Positions 32,557 to 45,230 of a stretch of DNA of 64,000 bases are shown piece after piece; position 1 is the first letter of the stretch, and each line of letters opens with the position of its first letter. Under the pieces are notes generated by a model, which was given only the letters and a program-made list of their open reading frames with translations, was not told where the DNA came from and did not search any database. The translations under genes were made by a program, and so were the position numbers. Source of the DNA: Ascocoryne sarcoides NRRL 50072 (taxonomy: Eukaryota > Ascomycota > Leotiomycetes > Helotiales > Gelatinodiscaceae); the NCBI GenBank assembly GCA_000328965.1, contig KB205949.1:66587-130586 (forward strand). The letters run 5' to 3'.

Positions 32557-35426
32557 GATTAAGATCTTCTAGATGCGCCACGAAGATCAACTATAGTTCC
32601 GACGCGGAATATAGGAATATAAATGCACAACATCGACGGAACATCCCTTATCTGTGGTGTTACTAAATAGAAAAGTTTTTAAAATTAAACGACCCCTGCT
32701 TAGCTGATTTCAGGGTATAAGATCCTTCTAACTGCCTCATGATCTTGTTTATGTTCAAGCCGCTGATCTCTGCTTGAATCTGATCGCTTTTCGAAGTGTC
32801 GTACGTCCCTATTGTGGCTATTATGTTAAAGCAAAAGTTCTGCAAGGGTTAATAGGTTTATCGGGATAGTTGGGCTGTAGAATACCGGTTGACGTCGTCA
32901 GCCTACCGGCTAAGATTGCCGAGTGGCCGATGGCTCGGTTAGCCGCAGAATGCGGCTGCACAGTTATGTGCTAGTATTTGGGTACATTCCCGAAATGGGA
33001 AAGGGAATAAGATTTAGAGGAGATGTTTGACCTTTGAATAAACTTAGTACGAGCTGGTAACCTTTGCTTGCCCCTTATTGAAATGAAATTCTTTGATTGT
33101 CTGCAGGTAAAACTCAAATAGTCTTAAAAGTCTACAGTGTATTCTGCCTCTTCTAAAGAGTTGCTCTCCCCGCCGGCCCCACATTCTGAAAAGCTTCGTT
33201 TGAAGTATACTTGCATTCTGTAACCTATAAAGCTTCTTACCCCTATGTTCGCTATTGAAAAATCTCAATCGTCCTGCCGGACTAAGCAAATGTCTTTCGA
33301 CAAGTAGCGTTGTAAAGTTGATAAATCGATATAAGGTAACATTATAATAGGCCGCCAAGCTATGGTGGGTCTTAAGAATAGCGGTCAGCTCGGGGCTCTT
33401 GGCATAGCACCATTGGCGATAATTTTTACAAAGTAGGGTTTTTAACGGTGGTTAAGGGATTTAAGTATGTACTATTCTAGGTTAGGTAGTCTCAGAGGCC
33501 TTGGTGTTGACACGGATTCTCGTTTTATAATATGGTTACTCTTGAGCTTACCTTATATAGTAAACATGTATAATTCCGTCTTATTTCCACCCTCCCGATT
33601 CTATTCCTCATTTGCCTTGCTTAATGCCTCGTCAAAGATGTTATGTAACTAATTTTGCAACTTCAATAGAAAGTCATCAATAAAGCAAGAAACTTGGGAA
33701 AGTTTAGTGTTGATTTGAGAAGATCGTCTATTCGGTTCTTTTAGGTGTCCCAGCTGAAATCTCTTCCCAAGTCGGCGTTTGCAAAGTTCAAAAAACCTGT
33801 TTCACATCCGGATTCACTTAAGTAACGTCGTAGCTAGCTATGTTGTTCTTAATAGTTGTACGGATCTACTTATATACGTCTATCGCCACTAGTTTTTCAC
33901 TAACATCGAGCACACTCAATCCATCAGCGTATAGGGTGCTTTCCAAAGGGATATTTGAGAGAGATAAAGTGGTATAGTTACGAAGTTGTAGGGAAATTTT
34001 ATACTGGTAAAAAAATATGATCTTGTCAGCGCGTAGTTATCGCCAACTCACCAGTTGGGATTTAGGATAATTTGAATATCGTAACTAGAGCCGGAGAAAA
34101 AACCATCACGCTGGGTTAGCCCTGTTGATAAAACCACGTACGCTGACGACATGAGTGTACCAGTCTGCCCAGTTAACTGTAGGAATTTTGATCTAGCTCA
34201 GAACAACACCATTGTGCTATGAAACATAACTACCAAGATCAACCCAAAGCTGCTGTTTGTAGTCCTCTATAGTAATACTATTGAATACTTATAACCTTTT
34301 AATCAGCGCCTCATATGTTAACAGAAACAAGTATGAAAAATGTTAAGCTCATTAATCAATTAATTAAAATTGGGCGTACTAGATTATAACTGGACTAATA
34401 AAGGAGTAGAAAAATGGCTATTAACAGCGCACCGACCTAATAATCCCATCTAATCTAATCATTTCTTACACTGTCAGAAGCAGATATATGACCCACTCCA
34501 TATCTCATTGTTTCATTATTAAATGAAGGATTTCGCTTCACCATCAAATTGTACATAGCTGCTCCACTTTGGTTTCCTCAAGCGTCATAAAAGAGTTCTT
34601 TCGGATTGATACAGGCACCATTTTCAAAATGTCGTCGACCATCCAGAGGTGCAGCTAGTAAGTATCAATACTATCAGGGGGGTTTCACAAGGCTTGGTAT
34701 AGGAATCATAATGGGAAATACCCGCAATACTGACTGTATGTGGGGTAAATAAAGCCCCTTTCCGATCTGTCTGGGGTGCAGCATGAACCTCGTGTATTAA
34801 ATAAATCAATTTTCCCCGCACCATCTTCGGCTTCCCCGGCATCCCTCCCCGATATCCCCATCCATCGAAAACAGGATCCCTCTTAAAATATAGACGGATG
34901 GAACAAACCGTGGCTTAATAGTCGTTTGGGATATAGCTAGTACGTTAAAAGTAACCTATTCACTGTACCAAAGTATTCAAAATATTGACAAGCCCCGCGC
35001 TTAACCACTCATCGCATCAAGTAACCCCCACCCCTTGATATCTTACGAGTGGTGGACTTATTTGTCCTTAGACCGCTGTAACTACGCACCCGTAAGGCTC
35101 CATTTCCAGGGTTGATAGGTTCGGCAGTTGCTCGGAACAATAGGGTATACATCCGAGCCGGCTTGGAGCCGGAAAATATCCACTGATAGATACCTTGATG
35201 TCCTCATTAATCAAGTTGCCACTAATGTTTCAAGAGCATATATTAATCGTTTGCCAACACATAAAGATATTTCGTGTCATTTTCGAGCTTGCAAGCTCCG
35301 ACGATTTCAAATATCCCACTACTTTTACTTGTTATACTTGCCAATCTCTGAAACGTTGGGAGCTTTAGAAGTCCTTTCTTTCCTCTAAAAGCTACCTCAG
35401 CGAAAATCAAAAGCACCCCAAGCACA
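32557..35426. other. Long AT-rich gene-free stretch
   Basis: There are many stops in all frames and no family resemblance beyond a lone TYADDM string near 34140, too weak to call a reverse transcriptase. The 5' flank of the GH5 gene is at its left end and the GH16 promoter at its right end. It may contain decayed transposon DNA. Confidence 0.5.
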
Positions 35427-36377
35427 ATGTTTTACACCGGAATTTCTAGTCTTTTCCTGGCCATCATCTTCCCAGGCGTCCTGTGCCAAAAACAACCAAC
35501 AGCAACGATAATTCCCAAGTCCTGCTTCAACTCGCAAGCCGACTTCAATGCCAGCTTCAACAATCTTTATCCTTGGGGAACGGACCACAACGGTGCGGCA
35601 CGCATGAACGCCAAGTATATAACCCTCTCCGACAAGACTCTCACTCTTACAGCACAGCCTGTCACTGGCCAGCCTTCTGCTTCCAGCGGCGGTGAAACAA
35701 TCGCCATCAACTATCTCTCTGGTACAGTGAACGCAAAGCATCACTTTACTGTCACCACGGGCGGCGGCTATGACTTCATTGGAGATTTCGAAGCTCCGGT
35801 GGCAAAGGGAACGTGGCCTGCATTTTGGTTAACGGCGGTGAACTCATGGCCCCCAGAGATTGACCTTGCTGAGTGGAAGGGCTCGGGGAAAATCTCGTTC
35901 AATACCTTCAATACGTCCTCCCAGGTCGCTGCACTGGACGTCAATTACCCAACCCCAGGATATTTTCATACTATCAAAGGGGAGGTGCGTGATGAGAACG
36001 GTGCGGATGTCTCCGTCAAATTCTATCTAGATGGCTCGCTAGTTACGACACAGTATGGGAAGGGGTTTGTGGGACAGCCAATGTATCTGTAAGTCAGCTC
36101 GTTCGTTCTGTTTTTCATATGGTTTTCATACGTTGCTATGTCGTCGAACAAAACAAAAGTCGACTTAAGGATATCAGGGGACAATTGGCTAATCATGGCG
36201 TCCTTTGCATTAGCATTATCGATTTACAAATGGAAGGATCCTCTGGGTCACCTGGCCCAACCACAAGTGAGTAGACCTTTGCACCTCACCAGTGAAGCTA
36301 GCACGTAACTAACAACTACATTTGTAGACACAACGTATTCAGTTCGAAATTTGGAGGTCTTGAGTTACAATTCCTAG
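35427..36377 (+). CDS. Secreted GH16 endo-beta-glucanase
   Basis: Three exons, 35427-36088, 36214-36266 and 36328-36377, join in phase, giving 254 aa. The introns are 125 and 61 bp. A signal peptide (MFYTGISSLFLAIIFPGVLC) precedes the mature enzyme. The catalytic signature EIDLAEW gives the nucleophile Glu144 and acid/base Glu149, in the E-x-D-x-x-E arrangement of GH16. FWLTAVNSWPPEIDLAE, the flanking GYDFIGDFEAP and the closing YSVRNLEVLSY strand complete the jelly roll. The family hydrolyses or remodels beta-1,3 or beta-1,3-1,4 glucans in the wall or the environment. The length is that of a single-domain enzyme; no GPI signal is seen. The second exon is only 53 nt, so single-frame readings miss the end of the protein. 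Confidence 0.92.
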
Positions 36378-36916
36378 TATTAGCAAGTCTGTCCCTGTTG
36401 TGCGGTCGAGAACCATGAAGTGTAGGGCAGGGCTATGTTTAAAACGAACTAGCTTCTTGGTCAGTACTCAGTATGGAGTTAATGTGTCGTGTTCTAAACT
36501 TAAGTGGCCTTTTCGTTACCGCAGAGCTCCAACAGTGGGGCTCCCTTCATCATCGTTTTGAATAACATTTTTTGGTAGCAATAGTATTTCAAATGGAATA
36601 GTCTCCTAGGCGAGTCATAGCTCCTTCACGGAGGGGCTAACTCTACCGTCTGGCTATCAGCTATTAGGATATTCACAAAATCCTCCAAACTGTGCAGAGT
36701 GTGACAAGAATTGGCGTTTTATTGTCCTTGAAATGCACACTACTTACAAACTAATAAGCTATGTACAATATTTCTCGCACCCTCCATTTTTTTTGATCAG
36801 ATCAAACATCGAACGATGAAATTAATCTCTAAGCGAGACCTACGACCTGGAAATTATAGTTACACAAGCTCGCTGACGTTGCAACCTATGTATAGCACCG
36901 TGTTAGAGCGGTTCTT
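36378..36916. other. Intergenic region between converging genes
   Basis: It holds the 3' ends of the GH16 and GH71 genes. No gene is seen. Confidence 0.45.
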
Positions 36917-39393
36917 TCAAGGACAAGGGCTTAAGATATGGCTTACGGCAATCGGGCCAGTACCGCTGACAACAGTAGCTCCCGTAGAGCTTGTGACTTT
37001 AACACTGATGGTCCCGGCAGTAATATTGCTGACGGAGTAGGTGTTGAACCCAGGAACAAGGGTGGAGGAACCGAGCGTTGAACTGCCAGAGGTAATTGAG
37101 ACCTTATAACCAGTGGTACCAGCAGCAACCAAGATGACAGCCTTTAACTTGTTAGCAAGCCAAAAGATATAGTGTAGGAGGAGATGCCGAAGCTTACCGT
37201 AACTTTGTCTTCAACTGTGGTATAACCCGTCGGCTTGCCTAGGGAATCCGAGCCGCAATCACCATTAAGAGTTAAAGTATGATGCCAGAATGTGCCTTGA
37301 GCAGTCGCTCCATTAGTCGGATACATAGTAGATGTCGTTGTCGCACCAGACTTGAAGACATTAATGAACGATTTAAGAATCTGCCAGTATCCAGTATGGT
37401 CATAAGCCGTAGTATAAGCACCAATGGTAGTTCCAGAAATTGGCTCGGGCCAGCTGTTACCCATATAGTGACTCTCACCTGCATCATTCCACGTTTGTAA
37501 TTCGATAAAATCAGGCTGTAGATTGAGGACTTGGCCGAAACGGTATTCCAGGTTGTCTTCACCACGGCGATACCAGTTGTCACCTGAATCCATATGCTTG
37601 AACTGCAGAGGTGATACACCCATTAGGAAGGTCTTGCCTGCAGCGTGCGCCCCATTCAGATATGTGACATCGTCCGTGGTAGGGACAATGATATCACCCT
37701 GTGTGTTGAATGGCCATGAGTTCCAATTCATCGCTCCGTTAAGAGTGGGGTACTCTGTGGTGAAAAAGTTTGTAGATGCTGCGACATCTTGAAATGCTGG
37801 GACGAAATAAATAGGATGTCCGGCTGCTGACATCACCTCTTGAAGCTCAACCTTCCATCCATCGTTGACAGAGTCTTGTCCGAAGGTGTAGGAGCTTGCA
37901 CCACCCTATTAATATATTAGCGACGCCAATTTTAATCGCGAGTATATGAAGATTTAAGCGAATAGGTTAATCTGGGTTTACATTAAAAGTAGACACAAAT
38001 GGTAAGCCTAATAACTACATTAGCAGGGAACAAACAATTGCGGCAGGCTACTAACCATCATACTTATAATATGCGTCATTTGTTACGTATGATTGCAAGA
38101 AGCTAGTGAATTGATCTGGGTTATTGAAGCCTGTCATATCGAAAGAGAAGCTACGATATTCATTAGCAATGATACAGCAGAGCAGAAGCAGGGAGGGCAA
38201 ACAATAATTTGAAGCCAAGCGTGTTTGCCCAGTTGAACAAAGAAATGACCGTGTTTGTGGCCCATGAATCATTGACGGGGTCGTCGGTATCTAGAAATAA
38301 TTAGCTTTACTCATTACTTAAAAATGACTGAGCGACTCTAACTCAAATTTAGCGCAAATGCATCGGCACCTAAAGCCATCGCATCAATGATATCTTGCTT
38401 GCAATGAGCATCGGTAATGTAACCAATCTAAACTGTTATTAAATTCCAAGTATTCAATTGCAGATCCTCATACCATATAATGGAAAAATCTAGATAGAAA
38501 TAAATTAGAAATAGTCTATGAGTTATGATCGGGCAGTCTGTTTACTAACACTGGCTTTCCTGTTGCTCCAGTCGATACTGTCGATGTAGTTGTTACTACC
38601 TTCACATCAGCAACTCTCACGGGAAGGAGGTTTTATCCCCAAGTCCAATTGGTCATGGGAGTAGGACTCGTTTATACCTGACTTAGATGTTGTTGTTTTT
38701 ATCGTTGTGGGAGCCGTGCTCGTTGTAGTATCTTTTGAAGTAGTGCTTGTGGTGGTGACATGCGAGGCAGTGGTCGATGCAGAGGTTGCCACAGCGCCTG
38801 AACCAGTCGACCTCTTAAAAGGGATGTTAGTTTGCTTAAAGCTCCAGAATACTGGTCTTTGACGTATTTCTCAGGAGTCAAAGGGAGGCCAAATTTGAAA
38901 CTCACAAGAGCAGCAGTGGTTGCTGAAACGGCAGCTGCAGAAGAAACGCAAGACCCAGCTACAGGATTGTGATAGTCATAAATACCAACCATCCCAACCA
39001 CGCAGCAAAAGTCATTGCCTTGATATCCACTCCACAAACTCCAGCTTGAATCTGCACATGAAGGCGCCCCTTCAACAGTTCCTCGGCAGTCAGATGCTAC
39101 TATGGTTAGATATGTGTCATTTAGCAGAGCTCCGAAGCCAAGCACTCACTTGTAGAGCAGCACGCGGAAACTTCATCGTTAGCAGCAGAATTGCAGTACA
39201 GACTCGAGGGACAGCATCCCCCATTACCACATGAGGTTGTCCCAGCAGGACAGGTGCTTGCTTGGAGAGACCATCCAACCTTTACCGAACGTTGCTGTAT
39301 TGCATGGGATGATTCCCGCTTCACTATGACACTAGCGGAGGCCAGGTCAATTGCGAGAAGTAGGCTCGTCACTAAAATTTGGAAGAGTGACAT
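36917..39393 (-). CDS. Secreted GH71 alpha-1,3-glucanase (mutanase) with N-terminal Cys-rich domain
   Basis: Eleven exons join in phase: 39393-39150, 39099-38906, 38813-38678, 38595-38550, 38489-38474, 38427-38343, 38290-38203, 38150-38056, 38007-37982, 37905-37198 and 37141-36917, giving 620 aa. One exon is only 16 nt and another 26 nt. The order is: signal peptide (SLFQILVTSLLLAIDLASA); a Cys-rich module of about 100 residues (CGNGGCCPSSLYC, DCRGTVEGAPSC, GNDFCC); a Thr/Ser linker; then the GH71 barrel with HYMIGYITDAHCKQDIIDA, GADAFALN, LFFSFDM, GHPIYFVPAF and DFIELQTWNDAGESHYMG. A C-terminal beta-rich domain ends LSPCP. The enzyme cuts alpha-1,3-glucan, a fungal wall polymer. The Cys-rich domain may bind the wall; this is inference. 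All splice sites work, so the gene appears functional. Confidence 0.9.
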
Positions 39394-42361
39394 GGTTGGT
39401 TTGGTCGCCTCGCACTTGGAGTTGAACCTTTAGATTTAATTTTAATACAGAAGCTTAGCAATAAAAGAATCAAATCCTAGTGATATGAGGTGAAAAATAA
39501 TAATTCAACCAAGGATTAAGTATCATCGGCTGAAGGATTGTGGCGAAGCGCGGGGTAAGGATATCTGAGTTTAATTTGCATCACGAACCACTTACTTTTG
39601 CACGGCACAGACTACTCTGTGCGGCACAGTAACGGGAAATGCAAGAAATATTGGGTGTAAAATAAGCTCATTCTGCAGATCTCACGACATTTAGCTTCAT
39701 GAACAGCAATGTGGGAGCCTCAGTTGAGGCTTGCCGATTGCATTGCCCTTTTCGGAAAAATAACTGGAGAGTGCTACGCTGTATCCAGGCTGTGCGGTGG
39801 TACATATCCAGAATGAGAACAAAGCCTTGAAGGGTAACACAATAGGACTAATTCGGCGCTGTGCAAAGCTTAGAAAAACAACAATAGATAACTGAAGTCG
39901 GTCAACTCGCGGAAGAAGTCTCAAGTAAAACAATACTTCGAAGGGTATTTTGACAATCTGAAAATAGAAAATAGCGGAGACCGGACCAAAGCTTGCGCCA
40001 TTATTATTTCCACTTACCTGTTCCAGATGTTCTCCGCGACTTGGTCTCTATCGTGGGGTAGACAAGTCTCCGAATATGAACCATGAAACAGCGGCAAGGA
40101 ACCACGGCTTTGCCGTGCTAGGTTTGGAATTGTAGAGCTAAGCGGCAGCGGCCGGCTGATCATCATCTTGAGTGGCAAGATAATTTTGTTTGATGTAAAT
40201 ACAGCTAAGAACCGCGTGGGTGTACAAGTGCAACGTTGTCTTGACGGATTTCATGTAAAGGAACTCGAAAGACAGATGAGCTGCCACCTCCTCGGAGCAT
40301 TTTAAAATAGAGACCGGCCTATGAGCAAGTTAGCCTAGTCGCGTTCCTCGCAAGGTTGAGTGTTAAGGAGTTTAATCATGTAGATCAGCTATTATTAAAC
40401 GGCCTTGTGGATGAGGTGGTGGGGCACCAGTGAGTGAGTGCACAGCCTTCTAGGGCGCCTCACGTGCTTCACCTTCTGCCGATATTTCCGGCGTCTCTGC
40501 AGACCACTTTAAGTAACACGACAACTATAGTATTCTCCGTACTTTTGCATATTCATCCTCCCTAAAAGCCTGGTTATGAGCCATAAAGAAAACAAGGAAT
40601 GCACCAATCATATGATAGTGTTGCATAACAACGTGATTAGGCTCTCTTTACACTCTACCTCCATACTGAGCTCAAATCCTTCCGGTCCCTTTTCTGCTTT
40701 GCCATAAGAGAGCAACCTATTCACGTGTTCTCGCACCTCTTACATAGATGCCTACAAATGTTCTTTTCACCTTTAAGATAAGGGCCTATGTTTAAGCAGA
40801 AGGGTAGAAAATGAACAGACACTTGCAAAATTAAAACAAGGCGGTGACTTAAGTACTTGTTGATCCTTTGTTGTATTTTGTAAAACTTGAAGTAAAATAA
40901 GAACCTAAAGATTATAATCAAGTATATCTCTTCCGAGGAGAATGGGCGAGTTAAACAGAAGATGACGTAGTCGGTAAAGAACGAAAATGAAAAAGGCCTT
41001 GACTTGATTATGTGAGAGTTGAAACAGGTAGAATATATGATAGTTTTAGAAAGTTTAGGCAACGGTAGGCTCATGTATACTCTACAACCGTATTTGTACC
41101 TTGAAACCCCTTGACTATAGACAAGGTCAATCACGCGAGGGCATATATTAGTAACAATAAATCCAGGGCTACTATATTGGGACATCGAACCGCCTAGTAG
41201 AAGTTGTGCAGCATCTAAGACATTCACCCAACCTCTTGATGGGACAGAGAAAAGCATACTTTTTCACGATTTTATATTAGGAGGCCAAATACAGCCGACA
41301 ATGACAATTTAAACATCTCCTAACCTCTTCAGACAGCAGTTACTCCATCTAGAGGATACTGACGACTACTAAGCTCGTCCAACTCATCCAACTACGTTCC
41401 GCTTTTGCCATCACTCTAATTCTCATCGTCAATACCAGAACCATTCGTAGTGATAATACGCCTAATCTTTTCGCGTTCCCTTCTTGCTGTCACGTCCGTG
41501 TCCTCCGGGTTGAGAATGACGATGGGTCGAATGTTGGTGGTCAGTCTTGACTAAAGGTTAACCTGAGTGAGAGATATAGAATTATAGTAGTTAGGAAAAG
41601 ACGGAGTGTATTCCAAACTTGCATACACAACCAACAGGGAAAAGCAACTTCAGCCTTACCATTTTGAACGTGATTATTTAGTATTGGATAGATCTGAAGA
41701 GCCTCGGGCGGCTTTTAAAGCTGTACTTCGAGGACTCTGCCCGAGGGCGATCTTGGAGCAACGAGAAATCGGAAGGAAATGTCTCTGGCAGAGCCTGGGG
41801 CTTCAAGCCGACATATATCCCCCAAATTTTGGTAGCCAAATTTTGGTCAGGCTCTGAGAAACAAGCACATTGATAAACTGTGACTCAAAGAAGCCGAAAA
41901 TAGAAAATCGCTTGGCCCAAAACATAGCAATAAAGTACTTCTGACATAAGGATTAAGAGTAAGGCTAGATGTATACGAGCTTATAAAGAAGGGCGTATAC
42001 GATATAAGAAGAGGGCTATCACTAGCAAGGCTGACGTGTCAAACGGCTGAGTCAATTCGTGCCCAATACTAGCTTGGAGCGCAGTAACCACTACCCGGTA
42101 CACTTGTATACAAAGAGCTTCAGCCGCTCGATAAAGGAAGATATCTAGAGGATATTGTAGAATTGTGGAATTGTGGAGGTGCTCAACATGATGATGGCGA
42201 TGTTGATGAAGAAGCAGCCTAGCCGGAAGCCTGAGGCGGGTTTCCTCGTTGGTTTTAGCGGACAAGAAACAACCCGATTACCTCTAGTCGCTGACAACAA
42301 CAATGCGACAACTCAAGCTGGACTTGAGACCGCAACTCTATGAATTCGTCTTGCAGAAACC
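39394..42361. other. Long gene-free stretch
   Basis: There is no intact gene. A minus-strand frame of 178 codons at 41257-40721 is low in coding character and matches nothing. A decayed coding remnant lies at 41331-41555 and is listed separately. The region marks the switch from accessory genes on the left to conserved genes on the right. Confidence 0.5.
41331..41555 (-). pseudogene. Decayed coding remnant
   Basis: Read on the minus strand, this stretch gives a protein-like sequence with blocks NIRPIVILNPEDTDVTARRE, EREKIRRIITTNGSGIDD and LDELDELSSQYPLDGVTAV, interrupted by two TAG stops. The composition is that of a real C-terminus, and both stops could come from C-to-T changes of CAG. No family is recognised and the upstream part is not found. 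Confidence 0.35.
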
Positions 42362-44233
42362 ATGGGTCAGGGACAGTCTAATGACAGCGGAAACCATGCA
42401 ACGCCCCAAGAATTGAGCCATGTGCTAGTAACTGTTCCTACCCCGCCATCCCGAACTATCTCTAACAGCTTCTAGGCTCGAAGGTTCGCAAAGAAATGCT
42501 TTACTCCCCTCGAACTCTACTCCTTCCAAGATGTCTTCAAAAGCCTCGCAGACCACCAAGATGGAGTCGCATACATTAAAGAAGACACCATGGCCCGCTT
42601 CCTCGAGATCCCAGACATCCTCGGTGCCTCCTCGATTATTTTCCAGATGGTGTCCTACCTGGGGGCTTTCCCGTTTGGCCACGAGGCTCCAGTTGTCTTA
42701 GGCTTCGAGCAAATGGTGATGGTGGTGGTGATAATGACCCAACGGTACCAGCGAGTGCTCAAGAAGGGAAGCCAAGATCGTACAAAACTCCTATTCCGCA
42801 GTCTAGCAGTCTATGACCGAGGGGTGCCACCAAATGAGAACGAGAGGCCGAATGGTCAGGATGGACAAATGGTAGATGATATAAGTGCTCCTGGAAGTCA
42901 TGCCCAAGGCTTTGCTGTAGATGAAGCTGCCAACGACGAGGAGGAGGAAGATGACGACGATTTAGCTTTGGCAGCTCTTGAATCCCTAGATGCAATCGAA
43001 GTATATAAACAAGGAGACGCGCCCATCACGCAAGCCTCGATACCGTCCGACAACCTCAAGAAGCTCATAATGCTCCTCCTCTTCGTTGCCCCTCTTACAA
43101 CGCAAGAAAGTCTCGCCCGCCATGCCGAAAGGCTGATAGGCGATCAACTGGAAAGCCTTCGAAGAACCGCAGACCATATATTAGCTGCATTTGTGAACGT
43201 GGAAAAGTCCCCTGGGGTCAAGATATACCATTTTAATACCGTAATACCTATTTCCATGCCTTTCTTATTTAACGGCTTTAATCCACTCTTTGAGCATTTT
43301 CTCTTCTCCAGCAACATCGACTTCACAAAGCGAAAGGACCCTTCAGATGCTCCTCTCCCGCCTCTAGATCCCATCATGGATCAACCACTCCTCCCTCAAA
43401 TAGGGGAAATACTGGATCTCAATGTTCTATCCCAATTATCCTTCTTCCTCCCGGGCGAAACACTTTTCCGTCGTCTCCGCCTCCTCTACTCCGGTGGCGA
43501 CGCCGGCTTCTCTATGGGCAGTTTCGAAACCAAAGTCTTCAACTGGCGGGCCCCGACCATCTTCCTCGTAGCTGGGTCCCGGATATCAGATCCCCCAACC
43601 GGCGGCCAAGAACGTGCATTCTCAGGGACAATCCCACCAAAACGCTTCCCGGACAGTAGTAAGTCGCAGCGTCTAGTTTTCGGAGCATATATCTCACAAC
43701 CTTGGCGCCAAACACATAAGGAATGCTTCGGGGACCCAGATACGCTATTTTTCCAACTCGAACCCGTCCATGAAGTCTTCCATGCCTCCTCTATAAACAA
43801 AGATTATATAGCCTTCACCAAACCACCCGTCTCTCACTCCGGAATCTTATTTGGCTGTCCGCACCCTAAGCTGAAGTCCACTTCTGGGAAAGGAGTCAAT
43901 GTGCAATTAGGTGCCGTCTCTCTGCTTCTAGACTCTTCATTTGAGTTTGGGGTTTTTACGCATAACTACACGAGTGGGGGAGGAGCGTTCCATAATAGTG
44001 AGACGAGAAAGAGTGATTGGCAAGATAGATTTGAGGTGGAGAGTATGGAGGTCTGGGGCTGTGGAGGAGACACGGAGGCGGAGGCCCAGAAGGAGAGGTG
44101 GGCATGGGAGGAGAGAGAGGCAGAGGCGAGGAGGAGAGTTAACCTCGGGACTGGGGATACTGAAGCCGACAGAGCTCTTCTAGAGATGGCTGGCATAATT
44201 GGAGGGAATAGAAGCGGTGGCTCTATGAATTAA
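42362..44233 (+). CDS. RTC5: TLD-domain protein, restriction of telomere capping protein 5
   Basis: Exon 1 (42362-42427) and exon 2 (42476-44233) join in phase 0 (48-bp intron, CTAACAGCTTCTAG acceptor), giving 607 aa. Diagnostic blocks are MGQGQS at the start, CFTPLELYSFQDVFKSLADH, FLEIPD and IIFQMVSYLGAFPF in the N-terminal half, and the TLD domain after about residue 330: ETLFRRLRLLYSGGDAGFSM, RAPTIFLVAGSRI, RLVFGAYISQPWRQ and CFGDPDTLFFQLEPVHEVF. In yeast, Rtc5 acts with the vacuolar V-ATPase; TLD proteins in general bind V-ATPase or protect from oxidants. Gly2 in MGQGQS is a good N-myristoylation signal, which would place the protein on vacuolar or endosomal membranes. An acidic insert with runs of Glu and Asp sits near residue 160. 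The gene is intact. Confidence 0.93.
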
Positions 44234-45230
44234 TGTCGCTGCTTTATGGCGTTGGGTTTTCGGGGCTGTAGCATCTTAGGACTGGGAAGTTAAGATGCGA
44301 TGATATTCTAATGAATAATGAATACTTTATAGACAGCTCTAGAATCGATCAATGATATACATTCCCCTTTATAGTACCTTAATAGGTACTTAGCAAAATG
44401 CATTTCTTTCATCTAATATACTTTGGCATCTCTCTACTTCCCCTGCCGTTGCTTGTGCTTCGGATTCAGCGAGCAGATAATACTCGAAGTTGATATCTCG
44501 GCCCGATATTGGTTGCCTGGTAATTAAGGCTTCAATTGTTGGTGGAGAGCAGCACGTGCATCCATTACTACCGCGAGGATATAGATGATTAGGAGTATAT
44601 TCAAAGGAAGACTACTTAATAGCAGTAGGGACGCTTCTCTAGTGGTACCGATAGTGTATAGGACTTTCCCGCATTAAATGCGCTCTGGATCGGTGCCTGA
44701 GTGGAAAAAAGAAAAGATGCTGATCCCAACGTTTTGTTGCACATCGCAGAGGAAGATTTGTTATATATGGAAAATCCTTAGACTTGGTCCGTGCCACTCG
44801 CGATTCACTTCTGGATAAACAATGGGATGAGAATTATAACTAATTTACGCAGAACAATGTTAGAGGTTTGCTTACGCTATTAAATCAAACTACGAAAGAG
44901 AGAGATCATTCTTTTAGCCTACGAATCGAAGCTCAATGGAACTTATTTACCTGTCTTCCATGCTCAGATGAGGAAGTGTCCAAAGTTAACTAAGTCAACG
45001 AAAGAGAGCGGAGGGCTTTTCAGGAAAAATCTTCAATTGCTAGGCTAAACGGTACGGTAAGGTATCATCTCTAATCTATAAATTATTTTCCTCTATCGCT
45101 AGTTTGTCGGATGAACGAAACGTATAGGAAAAATCATCCAAACTCCATGCTAAATTCTCGGAATAGTTATCCCAACCCCATATCACATATCTGACAACTC
45201 CCTCTCCCTCCCTCCTGCTAAGCAGAACTA
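44234..45230. other. Intergenic region between converging genes
   Basis: It carries the 3' ends of RTC5 and ILV1 and AT-rich sequence between. No gene is seen. Confidence 0.45.

Noticed and set aside
34120..34180. TYADDM string resembling the YxDD motif of a LINE reverse transcriptase
   Set aside because: Only the four-residue core matches. No other reverse transcriptase block is readable on either side, so chance is the simpler explanation.
41160..41230. GGTTCGATGTCC on the minus strand, like a tRNA B box
   Set aside because: No A box at the right distance and no stems.
40721..41257. 178-codon minus-strand open frame
   Set aside because: Composition is dominated by Phe, Ile, Leu, Ser and Tyr from AT-rich DNA, with no domain, no splice partners and no family resemblance.
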